From Chloroflexota bacterium (lineage in GTDB: Bacteria; Chloroflexota; Dehalococcoidia; UBA3495), in assembly GCA_022571575.1 (NCBI GenBank), contig JACZXN010000039.1:1-9113 (forward strand): a stretch of 9,113 bases of DNA, given 5' to 3'. Both the position numbers and the translations under genes were made by a program. Below, in pieces: positions 1 to 6,654 of the stretch. Positions within the stretch are counted from its first letter, which is position 1. Each line of letters opens with the position of its first letter. The notes under the pieces were generated by a model that did not search any database, was not told where the DNA came from, and saw only the letters and a list, made by a program, of their open reading frames with translations.

Positions 1-477
1 GGGAAACCCGGTAAAGAACATGGACTTTAGCATCAGATTATATGTCCGGGATATGAGCTCCCGCTTGAGGGACCGTGTGACCCGTGATCCCTTGCTGAGG
101 CGGCTGCCGATGGCTATGTGAAACCCTGACTCCAAGGCCTCGATTAGCTGGGGCAGGTGGACCAACTCGGTGGAAAGGTCCACGTCCATGTAGCTGACTA
201 TGTCGGCGGTGCTGTCCAGCCAGGCGGCTTTAAGGGCCCGACCCCGGCCTTTTTGGGGTATGTGTATGTAAACGATCCCAGCGTACTTTTCGCACAGCAT
301 CTCCGAAACCGCCCTGGTGTTGTCGGTGGAAGCGTTGTCGGCAATGACGATCTGCCACGGGTTGCGCAGATTGGCCTTCAGGAAATCGGCCAGGATCACG
401 ATGTTCCGGGGCAGGGCCTGCTCTTCATTGTAAACGGGAATCACTACATCAACGGTGGCTCTATTCCCTGCCGCCAT
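1..477 (-). CDS. Family 2 glycosyltransferase, N-terminal 159 residues (runs off left edge)
   Basis: The minus strand reads open from an ATG at 477 to the window edge in frame, giving 159 residues without a stop. The start has a good Shine-Dalgarno sequence, GAGGAGA at 484-490, six bases away. The protein opens with VDVVIPVYNEE (residues 9-19), the nucleotide-binding strand of GT-A fold family 2 enzymes. It continues with IVIADNASTDNT (43-54), a GRGRALKAAW segment (77-86) and MDVDLST (97-103), whose DVD is the expected metal and sugar-nucleotide site. IAIGSRLSKGS (121-131) follows. This pattern resembles the dolichyl- or polyprenyl-phosphate hexosyltransferases (DPM1/Alg5-like), which move a sugar from a nucleotide to a lipid phosphate at the membrane. 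Substrate is not determinable, and any C-terminal membrane segments are outside the window. It begins 45 bases after the purH stop, so cotranscription is likely; a functional link to purines is not implied. Confidence 0.9.
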   Translation of the reverse strand, partial: MAAGNRATVDVVIPVYNEEQALPRNIVILADFLKANLRNPWQIVIADNASTDNTRAVSEMLCEKYAGIVYIHIPQKGRGRALKAAWLDSTADIVSYMDVDLSTELVHLPQLIEALESGFHIAIGSRLSKGSRVTRSLKRELISRTYNLMLKSMFFTGFP

Positions 478-522
478 GCCCAGTCTCCTCGTTACCCAGC
501 CCTTCGGTCCCCGGGCGGGGAG

Positions 523-2076
523 TTAATGCCTGAAGTGACGCACTCCGGTGAAAACCATGGCGATGCCGCTGCTGTTGGCGGCCTCGATCACTTCGCCGTC
601 CCGTATCGATCCCCCCGGCTGGACGATGGCGGTGATCCCCGCTTGGGCGGCCAATTCGATGTTGTCCGGGAAAGGAAAGAAGGCATCGGAGGCCAGCACG
701 CATCCCGCCGCTTTTTCGCCTGCGGTACGCTGGGACAGGTGAACACTGACCACCCGGTTGGGTTGTCCCGCGCCCATGCCGATCAGGCTCCGGTCCTTGG
801 CGAAAACTATGGCGTTGGACTTGATATGTTTGGCGGCTTTCCAAGCGAAGGCCAGGTCCTTCATCTCGGTTTCCGTGGGCGGTCGTTGGGTGGCAACAGT
901 CCAGGCGGCCGGGTCCTCTCCGATCACGTCGGCCGTCTGCACCAGGATGCCGCCGCTGATGGGCCGGAGGTCGTAGGTGGCGGTCTCCGGCTGCTTGTCG
1001 ATGGCCAGGATGCGCAGATTGCGCTTCTTCTGCAGGATCTCCAGCGCCGCCGGTTCGTAGTCCGGGGCGATGACGACTTCGTAGAACACCGGCTCCATGG
1101 CCTCGGCGGCGGCGGCGGTGACGGTGCGGTTGAAGGCCACGATGCCGCCGAAGGCGCTCACGGTGTCGCCCTCGTAGGCGTGCAGATAAGCCTGGGCGAT
1201 GTCCTCCCGGCTGGCCAGGCCGCAGGAGTTGGCGTGCTTCACGACGGCCACCGTGGCGTCGGCGAAATCGGAGGCGGTGCGCCAGGCGGCGTCGGCGTCC
1301 ATCAGGTTGTTGTAGGAAAGCTCCCTGCCGTGCAACTGGCGCGCTCCGGCCATTCCAACCGGGGCGCCGGGTTGGGCGTAGAGGGCCCCGCTTTGATGGG
1401 GGTTTTCGCCGTAGCGTAGCCCGGCCACTTTCTTCAGGGAGATGGTCAGCGAATCGGGCAATTCCTGTTCCCCGGCGTCACCGTTTTTAGCGTCCTCAAC
1501 GGGACCTGCCATCAGGTATCCGGTCACTGCGGCGTCGTAGGTGGAAACGTGGTGGAAAGCCTTGGCCGCCAGTCCCCGGCGGTCTTCGTCGCTGAGACCG
1601 CCGTTGGCCAGTTTCTCGCCAACCCAGCCGTAATCGGCGGGGTCCACCACCACGGCCACCGACGGGAAGTTCTTGGCGGCGGCCCGCAGCATGGTCGGCC
1701 CGCCGATGTCGATGTTTTCCAGGGCGTCGGCCAGAGTCACGTCCGCCTTGCTGATGGTCTCGACGAAGGGATACAGATTGACCACCACCAGGTCGATGGT
1801 GTCGATGCCCTGATTCTTCAATTCGGCCATGTGCTCCGGTGAGTCCCGCTTGGCCAGCAGTCCGGCGTGGATCGTGGGATGGAGGGTCTTGACCCGCCCT
1901 TCGAGGATCTCCGGCGACCCGGTGACCTCCGCCACCTGCATCACCGGCAGGCCGCCTTCCTCGGACAAGGTGCGGTGGGTGCCGCCGGTGCTGATCAACT
2001 CGTACCCAGCCGATACCACCTGACGCGAGAATTCCACGATCCCGGTCTTGTCATAGACGCTGAGCAGTGCTTTCAA
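523..2076 (-). CDS. purH: Bifunctional AICAR formyltransferase / IMP cyclohydrolase
   Basis: PurH carries out the last two steps of IMP synthesis: formylation of AICAR by 10-formyl-tetrahydrofolate, then ring closure to IMP. From the TTG at 2076 the product is 517 residues, normal for the family. The N-terminal MGS-like cyclohydrolase domain shows LISTGGTHRTL (28-38) and EGRVKTLHPTIHAGLL (59-74). The C-terminal transformylase domain has the catalytic Lys-His pair in VVKHANSCG (K280, H281) and the SAFGGIVAFN segment (307-316). The protein ends in the characteristic GVRHFRH. The motif usually read KHANPCG has Ser for Pro here, probably harmless. The frame is open further upstream to 2310, but that stretch overlaps purM and encodes the REP-like element, so I reject it as coding. 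The TTG is preceded by GGAGAG four bases away and homology begins exactly there. It follows purM after 158 bases. Confidence 0.96.
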   Translation of the reverse strand: MKALLSVYDKTGIVEFSRQVVSAGYELISTGGTHRTLSEEGGLPVMQVAEVTGSPEILEGRVKTLHPTIHAGLLAKRDSPEHMAELKNQGIDTIDLVVVNLYPFVETISKADVTLADALENIDIGGPTMLRAAAKNFPSVAVVVDPADYGWVGEKLANGGLSDEDRRGLAAKAFHHVSTYDAAVTGYLMAGPVEDAKNGDAGEQELPDSLTISLKKVAGLRYGENPHQSGALYAQPGAPVGMAGARQLHGRELSYNNLMDADAAWRTASDFADATVAVVKHANSCGLASREDIAQAYLHAYEGDTVSAFGGIVAFNRTVTAAAAEAMEPVFYEVVIAPDYEPAALEILQKKRNLRILAIDKQPETATYDLRPISGGILVQTADVIGEDPAAWTVATQRPPTETEMKDLAFAWKAAKHIKSNAIVFAKDRSLIGMGAGQPNRVVSVHLSQRTAGEKAAGCVLASDAFFPFPDNIELAAQAGITAIVQPGGSIRDGEVIEAANSSGIAMVFTGVRHFRH

Positions 2077-2080
2077 CTTT

Positions 2081-2086
2081 CTCTCC
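2081..2086 (-). promoter_or_regulatory. Ribosome binding site that fixes the purH TTG start
   Basis: GGAGAG lies four bases before TTG 2076. No other start with a comparable site and no upstream homology exists, so this site decides in favour of the 517-residue product over the 595-residue open frame. Confidence 0.75.
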
Positions 2087-2128
2087 GTCTGCTTGAGGCT
2101 ATTTCCAAACCCTGTACTACCCCTTGTT

Positions 2129-2177
2129 GAGTCCTTCGACAGGCTCAGGACGAACGGCGAAGACTCCTTCCGTTCGT
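2129..2177. repeat. REP-like intergenic element with nested inverted repeats (purM-purH gap)
   Basis: Bases 2131-2157 contain the word TTCGACAGGCTCAGGACGAA (2136-2155). I recognise it as a very common dispersed intergenic element of many bacterial and metagenomic genomes; translated, it gives the familiar spurious peptides FVLSLSKD and RPEPVEGL. Two nested inverted repeats are directly visible. ACGAACGG (2150-2157) pairs with CCGTTCGT (2170-2177) around a 12-base loop. GAGTCCTTCG (2129-2138) pairs with CGAAGACTC (2158-2166) with one bulged base; the two folds are mutually exclusive in part. The element may stabilise purM mRNA 3' ends or attenuate purH, but it has no U-tract typical of an intrinsic terminator. 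Family membership is from memory; the copy number in this genome is unknown. Confidence 0.75.
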
Positions 2178-2182
2178 GGCGA

Positions 2183-2196
2183 ACTCCGACCGGAGT
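2183..2196. repeat. Perfect 6-bp inverted repeat in the purM-purH gap
   Basis: ACTCCG (2183-2188) and CGGAGT (2191-2196) are separated by two bases. In RNA this would fold as a 5-bp stem with a 4-base loop, just after the purM stop. A related word occurs at 7898-7913. It is too short to be a terminator by itself. Confidence 0.5.
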
Positions 2197-2234
2197 CGCA
2201 AGTCTCGATGAGATCGGACCTGCCGGACCACGAT

Positions 2235-3254
2235 TCAGCCCTTGAAGACCACCTGCTCGCTGTCTCCGCGGGGGATGGTCTTGCCGATGACGACGGCGTC
2301 GGGCAGGCATTCCAGGACCCTGGCGACATTGGCTTCGGGGCAGACGGCCACCATTCCCAGACCCATGTTGAACACCCGGTACATCTCCTGGTCGCTGATC
2401 CCGCCCTCTTTCTGGATCACCTTGAAGATGGGCAGGACCGGCCAGGACCCGGCGTCGATCTCTGCCGCCAGGTCATCGGGCAGTATGGCGGGCAGCTTGC
2501 CCGGCAGCCCCCCTCCGGTGATGTGAGCCAGGCCATTGACCAGTCCCAACACCGGCGCCATCAGCGGATAGTAACTGCGGTGAGCCAGCAAAAGTTCCTC
2601 GCCCAACTGGTGGTTCAGGCCTTCGAACCGGCGGTACAGCACGTTGGGGTCGCCGTCGGTGTTGAAAACCCGTCGCACCAGTGAGAAGCCGTTGGTGTGG
2701 AGGCCACTGGATGGCACGCCGATCAGGACGTTGCCCACCTCGATATTCCGCGATTCCAAGAGTTGGTCCCGTTCCACCGCGCCGACCACGAATCCGGCCA
2801 GGTCCATGTCGTCTCCGGAGTAGACCTGGGGCATCTGGGCGGTCTCGCCTCCGATCAGCGCGCAGCCCACCTCGCGGCAACCCCAGGCTATCCCCCGCAT
2901 GAGTGTGTCCAGCCGCTGGGTGTCCAGTTTGCTGAAGGCCACGTAGTCCAGGAAGAACAGGGGCTTGGCGCCCCGGGTGAGGATGTCGTTGACGTTCAGG
3001 ATGACCAGGTCTTGGCCCACGGACTCGAAGTGTCCCAGTTGGGCTGCGATCTTGATCTTGGTGCCCACGCCGTCGGTGCTGGCCACCAGGACCGGTTTCT
3101 GGTATCCCGAGAGTTGGTAGAGACCAGCGAAGCTTCCGGCGCTGTCCAGTACTTCGGGGCCGTGGGTGCTGGCGGCGAATCCCCTGATCCGCTCCTTGAG
3201 GCCCTCCATCCGGTCCAGGTCTACGCCCGATTCCCGGTATGCTTCACTTGCCAA
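2235..3254 (-). CDS. purM: Phosphoribosylformylglycinamidine cyclo-ligase (AIR synthetase)
   Basis: PurM closes the imidazole ring of FGAM with ATP to form AIR, step 5 of purine synthesis, as a cytosolic dimer. The 339-residue length is typical. Family landmarks run in order: YRESGVDLDRM (6-16) at the N-terminus, VASTDGVGTKIKIA (57-70) with the ATP-binding glycine and lysine residues, NVNDI (87-91), LIGGETAQMP (133-142), SSGLHTNGFSL (182-192), HITGGG (244-249) and FNMGLGM (295-301). The start is TTG at 3254, with GGGAGGA eight bases upstream; no ATG fits. It follows purF after 151 bases. In Bacillus purN comes next, but here a repeat-bearing gap and then purH follow. No truncation or missing residue is visible. 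Confidence 0.96.
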   Translation of the reverse strand: MASEAYRESGVDLDRMEGLKERIRGFAASTHGPEVLDSAGSFAGLYQLSGYQKPVLVASTDGVGTKIKIAAQLGHFESVGQDLVILNVNDILTRGAKPLFFLDYVAFSKLDTQRLDTLMRGIAWGCREVGCALIGGETAQMPQVYSGDDMDLAGFVVGAVERDQLLESRNIEVGNVLIGVPSSGLHTNGFSLVRRVFNTDGDPNVLYRRFEGLNHQLGEELLLAHRSYYPLMAPVLGLVNGLAHITGGGLPGKLPAILPDDLAAEIDAGSWPVLPIFKVIQKEGGISDQEMYRVFNMGLGMVAVCPEANVARVLECLPDAVVIGKTIPRGDSEQVVFKG

Positions 3255-3262
3255 AATGAGGG

Positions 3263-3269
3263 TCCTCCC
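3263..3269 (-). promoter_or_regulatory. Ribosome binding site that fixes the purM TTG start
   Basis: GGGAGGA, nearly complementary to the 16S anti-Shine-Dalgarno, sits eight bases before TTG 3254. It is the strongest site in the pur block and supports the non-ATG start. Confidence 0.8.
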
Positions 3270-3280
3270 GTTCCCATCCG

Positions 3281-3297
3281 CCCGGCGGCAGGCCGGG
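3281..3297. repeat. GC-rich hairpin in the purF-purM gap
   Basis: CCCGGC (3281-3286) and GCCGGG (3292-3297) flank a 5-base loop, giving a perfect 6-bp GC stem about 11 bases upstream of the purM ribosome binding site. No U-tract follows on the minus strand, so it is not a standard terminator. It could moderate translation of purM or protect the purF mRNA end. The rest of the 151-base gap shows nothing further. Confidence 0.5.
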
Positions 3298-3405
3298 GCT
3301 GATTGCCGCTGTAAAAGGTTAATTCAAGGAGTCCGCGATGGCAAGGGTCAGCCGATGCCCAAGAATACGGTGGAGTGAGGGGAGACCAGCCCAGGGATGG
3401 CGGCG

Positions 3406-4860
3406 CTAATCGGTCCTTGGGGCGCCCTGCTCCAGGGCCAGCTTGGTCAGTTCCAACTGTACGGGCACGGGGTAGTTGCCGGTGAAGCAGGCGTCGCAGA
3501 AACCGCCGTTGGAGCCGCCCACCACTTTCATGAGACCCTTCACGCTGAGATAGCCCAGGGTGTCCGCGCCGACGATGTCGCGAATCTCAGCCAGGCTATT
3601 GTTGGCGGCCAATAACTCATCGCGGGAGGCCATGTCCACGCCCATGAAGCAGGGGTGCTTGATGGGCGGCGCGCACACCCGCATGTGCACCTCTTTGGCT
3701 CCGCCCTTCCTGAGCAGGCCCACCACATGGGGAGTGGTGGTGCCGCGGACGATGCTGTCGTCCACCACCACCAGCCGCTTGCCCTGGATCACTTCCACCA
3801 GGGTGTTGAACTTCTGGCGCACTCCCAGGTCGCGGAGGCGCTGCTCCGGTTGGATGAACGTTCGGCCCACGTAGCGGTTCTTGACCAATCCTTCGCTGTA
3901 GGGGATGCCCGATTCCTGAGCGTAGCCCACCGCCGCGGCGGTTGACGAGTCGGGTATCCCGATGACCAGGTCGGCGTCCACCGGGTGCTCCCGGGCCAAC
4001 TCGGCGCCCAACTGCTGCCGTACCGAGTGGACCAATTGGCCGGCCATGATGCTGTCGGGACGGGCGAAGTAGATCAGCTCAAATACGCAGAGAGCCTGGC
4101 GTCCGGTGCCGCCGGTCCAGGTGGCCGTGCGCAGGCCGTCGCCGTCAATGACGATAACCTCGCCGGGTTCCAGTTCCCGGAGGTACTCGGCGCCCAGGTG
4201 GTCCAGGGCGCAGGACTCTGAAGCCACGATCCAGCCACCGTTGAGCTTACCCAAGCAGAGGGGGCGGATACCCAGCGGGTCACGGGCTGCGATCAGGGTG
4301 TCTTTGGTCTGGGCCACTATGGAGTAGGCCCCTTCCAATTGGCGCATGCATTGAAAGAGCCTTTCCTCCCAGGTTGCGCCGGTGGAGTGGGCCAGCAGAA
4401 GGGCGATGACTTCGGTGTCGGTGGTGGAGGTGAAGGTGCAGTTCCATTCGTCTTGGAGCTGCTCCTTCAGTTGGGCGGCGTTGATGATGTTGCCGTTGTT
4501 GGCCAGGGCCAGTTGTCCGTAGTGGCCGTCGACCAACAGGGGCTGGGCGTTGCAGAGTTCGCTGCTGCCGGTGGTGGAGTACCTGGTGTGCCCGATGGCC
4601 ATGTTGCCGACCAGGGGATAGAAATCGGGCTCCCTGAATATCTGGGTGACCAGGCCCATGGCGGCGTGGACCACCACGTTCTCGCCGTTGGCGGCGGCGA
4701 TCCCAGCGCTCTCTTGGCCGCGGTGTTGGAGGGCGAAAAGGCCGAAGAAAGCCAGACGGCTGGCCTCTCCTTCGGGGGTGAACACCCCTATCACCCCGCA
4801 TTCTTCTTTGGGGTGGTCAAACGGGGCGCGGCCGAAGGAAGAGTCCAGCTCGCTGCTCAT
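3406..4860 (-). CDS. purF: Amidophosphoribosyltransferase (Fe-S type, with propeptide)
   Basis: PurF commits PRPP to purine synthesis, using glutamine to make phosphoribosylamine. The 484-residue product has a 20-residue propeptide ending KEE, then the catalytic nucleophile Cys21 in CGVIGVF, exposed by self-cleavage in this class. The N-terminal Ntn glutaminase domain includes ALQHRGQESAGI (43-54), GHTRYSTTG (90-98) and LALANNGNI (117-125). The C-terminal phosphoribosyltransferase domain has the PRPP loop VVVDDSIVRGTT (364-375). Cys258, Cys404, Cys455 and Cys458 (CVFELIYFARPDS, KHPCFMG, CDAC) lie at positions matching the four [4Fe-4S] ligands of the Bacillus enzyme, so a cluster is expected and the enzyme may be oxygen-labile. 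The ATG at 4860 lacks a Shine-Dalgarno sequence; a promoter places the transcript start on or next to it. It is first in the pur block purF-purM-purH. Confidence 0.97.
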   Translation of the reverse strand: MSSELDSSFGRAPFDHPKEECGVIGVFTPEGEASRLAFFGLFALQHRGQESAGIAAANGENVVVHAAMGLVTQIFREPDFYPLVGNMAIGHTRYSTTGSSELCNAQPLLVDGHYGQLALANNGNIINAAQLKEQLQDEWNCTFTSTTDTEVIALLLAHSTGATWEERLFQCMRQLEGAYSIVAQTKDTLIAARDPLGIRPLCLGKLNGGWIVASESCALDHLGAEYLRELEPGEVIVIDGDGLRTATWTGGTGRQALCVFELIYFARPDSIMAGQLVHSVRQQLGAELAREHPVDADLVIGIPDSSTAAAVGYAQESGIPYSEGLVKNRYVGRTFIQPEQRLRDLGVRQKFNTLVEVIQGKRLVVVDDSIVRGTTTPHVVGLLRKGGAKEVHMRVCAPPIKHPCFMGVDMASRDELLAANNSLAEIRDIVGADTLGYLSVKGLMKVVGGSNGGFCDACFTGNYPVPVQLELTKLALEQGAPRTD

Positions 4861-4866
4861 AATGCT

Positions 4867-4896
4867 ATTTTATGTAATTGATTTTGCGTCGGTCAA
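4867..4896 (-). promoter_or_regulatory. Predicted sigma-70 promoter of purF
   Basis: Reading the minus strand, TTGACC (4891-4896) matches the -35 consensus at five of six positions. TAAAAT (4867-4872) matches the -10 consensus at five of six, with an 18-base spacer. The expected start, about seven bases past the -10, is the A of the purF ATG at 4860. The local sequence is AT-rich compared with its surroundings. Confidence 0.65.
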
Positions 4897-4924
4897 TATC
4901 AGAGCCCGTTGTTTAACAAGGATT

Positions 4925-5029
4925 CCCGGGACCGGCCGGTGAATTCCAGGTAGGCCGGGTTGTTCAGGCCGGTTTTAAGCCCGTCGTTAGCCGGTTTTTA
5001 GCCTGGATATCCATGATGCCTCGAATTCG
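4925..5029. repeat. Palindrome-rich jag-purF intergenic region with four GCCGG words
   Basis: The 209-base gap between jag and purF contains no gene. It holds four same-orientation GCCGG words starting at 4935, 4954, 4968 and 4990; the last two read GCCGGTTTT (with one more T in the second). It also holds perfect palindromes: CCCGGG (4925-4930), ACCGGCCGGT (4931-4940), GAATTC (4941-4946), TGGATATCCA (5004-5013) and CGAATTCG (5022-5029). The 10-bp palindrome at 4931 lies 34 bases upstream of the -35 box of purF and could be an operator or activator site. No purine riboswitch or clear terminator for jag is recognisable. Confidence 0.4.
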
Positions 5030-5069
5030 TCCTAAATGATAGGGGAGCAAGTGCCGTTTTTGTGATCTC

Positions 5070-5744
5070 TTAATCCCGTTTTGGCATCACCGTGACCTTG
5101 CGGCCTTCGCCCTCGCCGGTGCTCTGGGTGGATACACCCGGGTGGTCCGTCAGGGTGGTGTGAATGATGCGGCGGTCGGCAGGCGGCATGGGCTCCAGGG
5201 TGATGCTGCGGTTGGTCTGGGCCACCCTGGCGGCCACCTTGGTGGCCATGTCGCGGAGGGAGCTTTCCCGGCGCTGCCGGTAGTTCTCAACGTCCAGCAC
5301 CACGCGGACGTTGTCGAAATCCTTCCGGACAATTAGGTTGACCAGGAACTGAAGGGCCTGCAGGGTCTGCCCGCGGCGTCCGATCAAAAGGCCGGAATCC
5401 TCTCCCTCCAGGTCGATTATGGGTCCGCCGGATTCCGGGTCGTTGGCGGCCCGCAAGGTCCTGGTGACGTTGACGCCGGCCAACTCCAAGATGCGGCTCA
5501 CGGCGGTGGTGGCCGCGCCGGCGGCCGTGGCCACCCCGTCGGCGGCGGGTACTCCAGTTTCGGTGCGGCCCTGAGAAACTCTGGTGACCCGGACCCGTGC
5601 CACCTCGGAGCCGATGCCCAGAAAACCGGTCTTGCCTCTACTTAGTATTTCTACCTCGGCCTCGTCTCGGTCGGCGTCGAGCTCTTTCAGAGCCAGCTCG
5701 ATTGCTTCGTCGACGGTTCGGGCGCTCATTACGATCTCTTCCAT
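5070..5744 (-). CDS. jag: Jag/KhpB family RNA-binding protein (Jag_N, KH, R3H)
   Basis: Jag (KhpB/EloR) is a cytosolic RNA-binding protein usually encoded next to yidC, linked in several Gram-positive bacteria to cell elongation and sRNA biology. The 224-residue product has the three family domains. The Jag_N domain (about 1-53) opens MEEIVMSARTVDEAIELAL and contains GKTGFLGIGS (37-46). After a linker of about 25 residues rich in Ala, Gly and Thr comes a type II KH domain with the GRRG loop (122-125) in LIGRRGQTLQALQFL. A C-terminal R3H domain has RRIIH (191-195) followed by DHPGVSTQSTG. The start at ATG 5744 fits the usual Jag N-terminus and has GGAGG upstream, though 10-12 bases away; ATG 5729 is the alternative. 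The first 107 bases overlap yidC in another frame. A longer open frame to 5852 is rejected as yidC sequence. Confidence 0.93.
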   Translation of the reverse strand: MEEIVMSARTVDEAIELALKELDADRDEAEVEILSRGKTGFLGIGSEVARVRVTRVSQGRTETGVPAADGVATAAGAATTAVSRILELAGVNVTRTLRAANDPESGGPIIDLEGEDSGLLIGRRGQTLQALQFLVNLIVRKDFDNVRVVLDVENYRQRRESSLRDMATKVAARVAQTNRSITLEPMPPADRRIIHTTLTDHPGVSTQSTGEGEGRKVTVMPKRD

Positions 5745-6567
5745 CTTGTGCCATCTCCTCCTGTGGGGCATCTTGGGATGCCCGGACTGCCGCCGCCGGC
5801 GCCCCTTCCGGCGCGGATTTGGGGAACAGTGGGAATAAAGGACCCCAGCCACCGGTGATGAAATATTGTATGCCGATGCCGATCACGTTGGATGTTGTCC
5901 AATACAGTGACAGACCGCTGGGCAGGGTGAATGAGAAGAACGCGATCATCAGCGGCATCAGCCAGAGCATCATCGCCTGGTTTCCGGATTGCCGCGGGTC
6001 GGTGGACGGCTGCATGGTCATCTTCTGCTGGACCCAGGTGGAAATGAAGACGAGCACCGGCATGATCAGCTTGGTGGGGTCTGATTCGGCCAGGTCCAAC
6101 CATAAGAAGGTCGAATTTAAGGGCGCAGCCGTGAATACGGCCGTCATCGGGATCCAGGTGTACAACTTTTCCGACAATCCGACCAGGTCGTCTGGGCGGG
6201 AGAACACGAGTTGGATCAACACCCGGAACAGGCCGATCAGGATGGGCATCTGGACGACCATCGGGCCCAGGCAGCCGAAGGGGCTCACCCCCGCCTCCCG
6301 GTACAGCCGCATGGTCTCCTGGGATATCCGGGACCGGTCCCTGGCGTAACGGTCCTGAATCTCCTTCAGCTTGGGCTGCAGCGAACTCATGGCCCGCATC
6401 TGCTTCAACTGCTTCAGGGTCAAAGGCAGCGTCAGCACCCGGATGAACCCGGTGAATACGATGATTGCCACACCCAACTGATTGAAGAAGATGGTGTAGA
6501 AAACCACCAGTCCGTTGACCATGGGCCGAATGATAAATTCGGTCCAAAGGAATGAAATGGCCTCCAA
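5638..6567 (-). CDS. yidC: Membrane protein insertase YidC/OxaA, with arginine-rich tail
   Basis: YidC inserts membrane proteins alone or with SecYEG. The 309-residue product is the short form without the large periplasmic domain. Membrane segments lie at about 19-44, 98-120, 163-181 and 198-236. The conserved groove arginine is R43 in GFIRVLTLPLT. A charged cytosolic hairpin follows (about 52-93), then GVSPFGCLGPMVVQMPILIGL (written in part: residues 93-113). The signature LPSGLSLYWTTSN is at 215-227. The predicted start is TTG 6567, with GAGG and AGGA upstream; there is no lipobox. From residue 275 the tail holds 15 arginines in 35 residues, encoded within the overlap with jag. Basic C-terminal tails of other YidC/Oxa1 proteins bind the ribosome, so this tail may do the same, or it may be a by-product of stop-codon loss. 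An 86-base gap separates it from the upstream lipoprotein gene. Confidence 0.95.
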   Translation of the reverse strand: MEAISFLWTEFIIRPMVNGLVVFYTIFFNQLGVAIIVFTGFIRVLTLPLTLKQLKQMRAMSSLQPKLKEIQDRYARDRSRISQETMRLYREAGVSPFGCLGPMVVQMPILIGLFRVLIQLVFSRPDDLVGLSEKLYTWIPMTAVFTAAPLNSTFLWLDLAESDPTKLIMPVLVFISTWVQQKMTMQPSTDPRQSGNQAMMLWLMPLMIAFFSFTLPSGLSLYWTTSNVIGIGIQYFITGGWGPLFPLFPKSAPEGAPAAAVRASQDAPQEEMAQDGRDRNERPNRRRSNRAGSERARRRPRRGRGRNTK

Positions 6568-6584
6568 AGAGTCCTACCTCGCTT

Positions 6585-6600
6585 CCGGCATGGCCGCCGG
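6585..6600. repeat. Short hairpin upstream of yidC
   Basis: CCGGC (6585-6589) and GCCGG (6596-6600) flank a 6-base loop, a 5-bp GC stem just upstream of the yidC ribosome binding region. It is weak and could be chance at this GC content. Confidence 0.3.
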
Positions 6601-6629
6601 CCTAGATGCTGAAATAAATCGGTTGGGTT

Positions 6630-6654
6630 CCGGGATTACCGGGATTACCGGGAT
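6630..6654. repeat. 9-bp tandem repeat against the lipoprotein-gene stop codon
   Basis: CCGGGATTA is repeated at 6630-6638 and 6639-6647 and followed by a partial third copy CCGGGAT (6648-6654). The array touches the stop codon (6654-6656) of the beta-propeller lipoprotein and fills part of the gap before yidC. Confidence 0.85.

Noticed and set aside
157..1419. A 420-codon open frame on the plus strand, opposite purH and the glycosyltransferase
   Set aside because: It is antisense to two clear genes with conserved motifs; its Gly, Val and His rich product is typical of a GC-rich shadow frame.
2077..2310. N-terminal extension of purH upstream of the TTG
   Set aside because: It overlaps purM, translates the REP-like element and has no PurH homology; the TTG has a ribosome site.
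3255..3405. An intrinsic terminator between purF and purM
   Set aside because: The GC hairpin at 3281-3297 is not followed by a U-tract on the minus strand and lies close to the purM ribosome site.
4925..5029. Resemblance to a cloning polylinker (CCCGGG, CGGCCG, GAATTC, GATATC, GAATTC close together)
   Set aside because: The flanks are a natural jag end and purF promoter with no vector sequence; such 6-mers arise by chance and the spacing is irregular.
4861..5069. A purine riboswitch upstream of purF
   Set aside because: No purine aptamer core was recognisable, and the promoter lies so close to the ATG that no leader RNA would exist.
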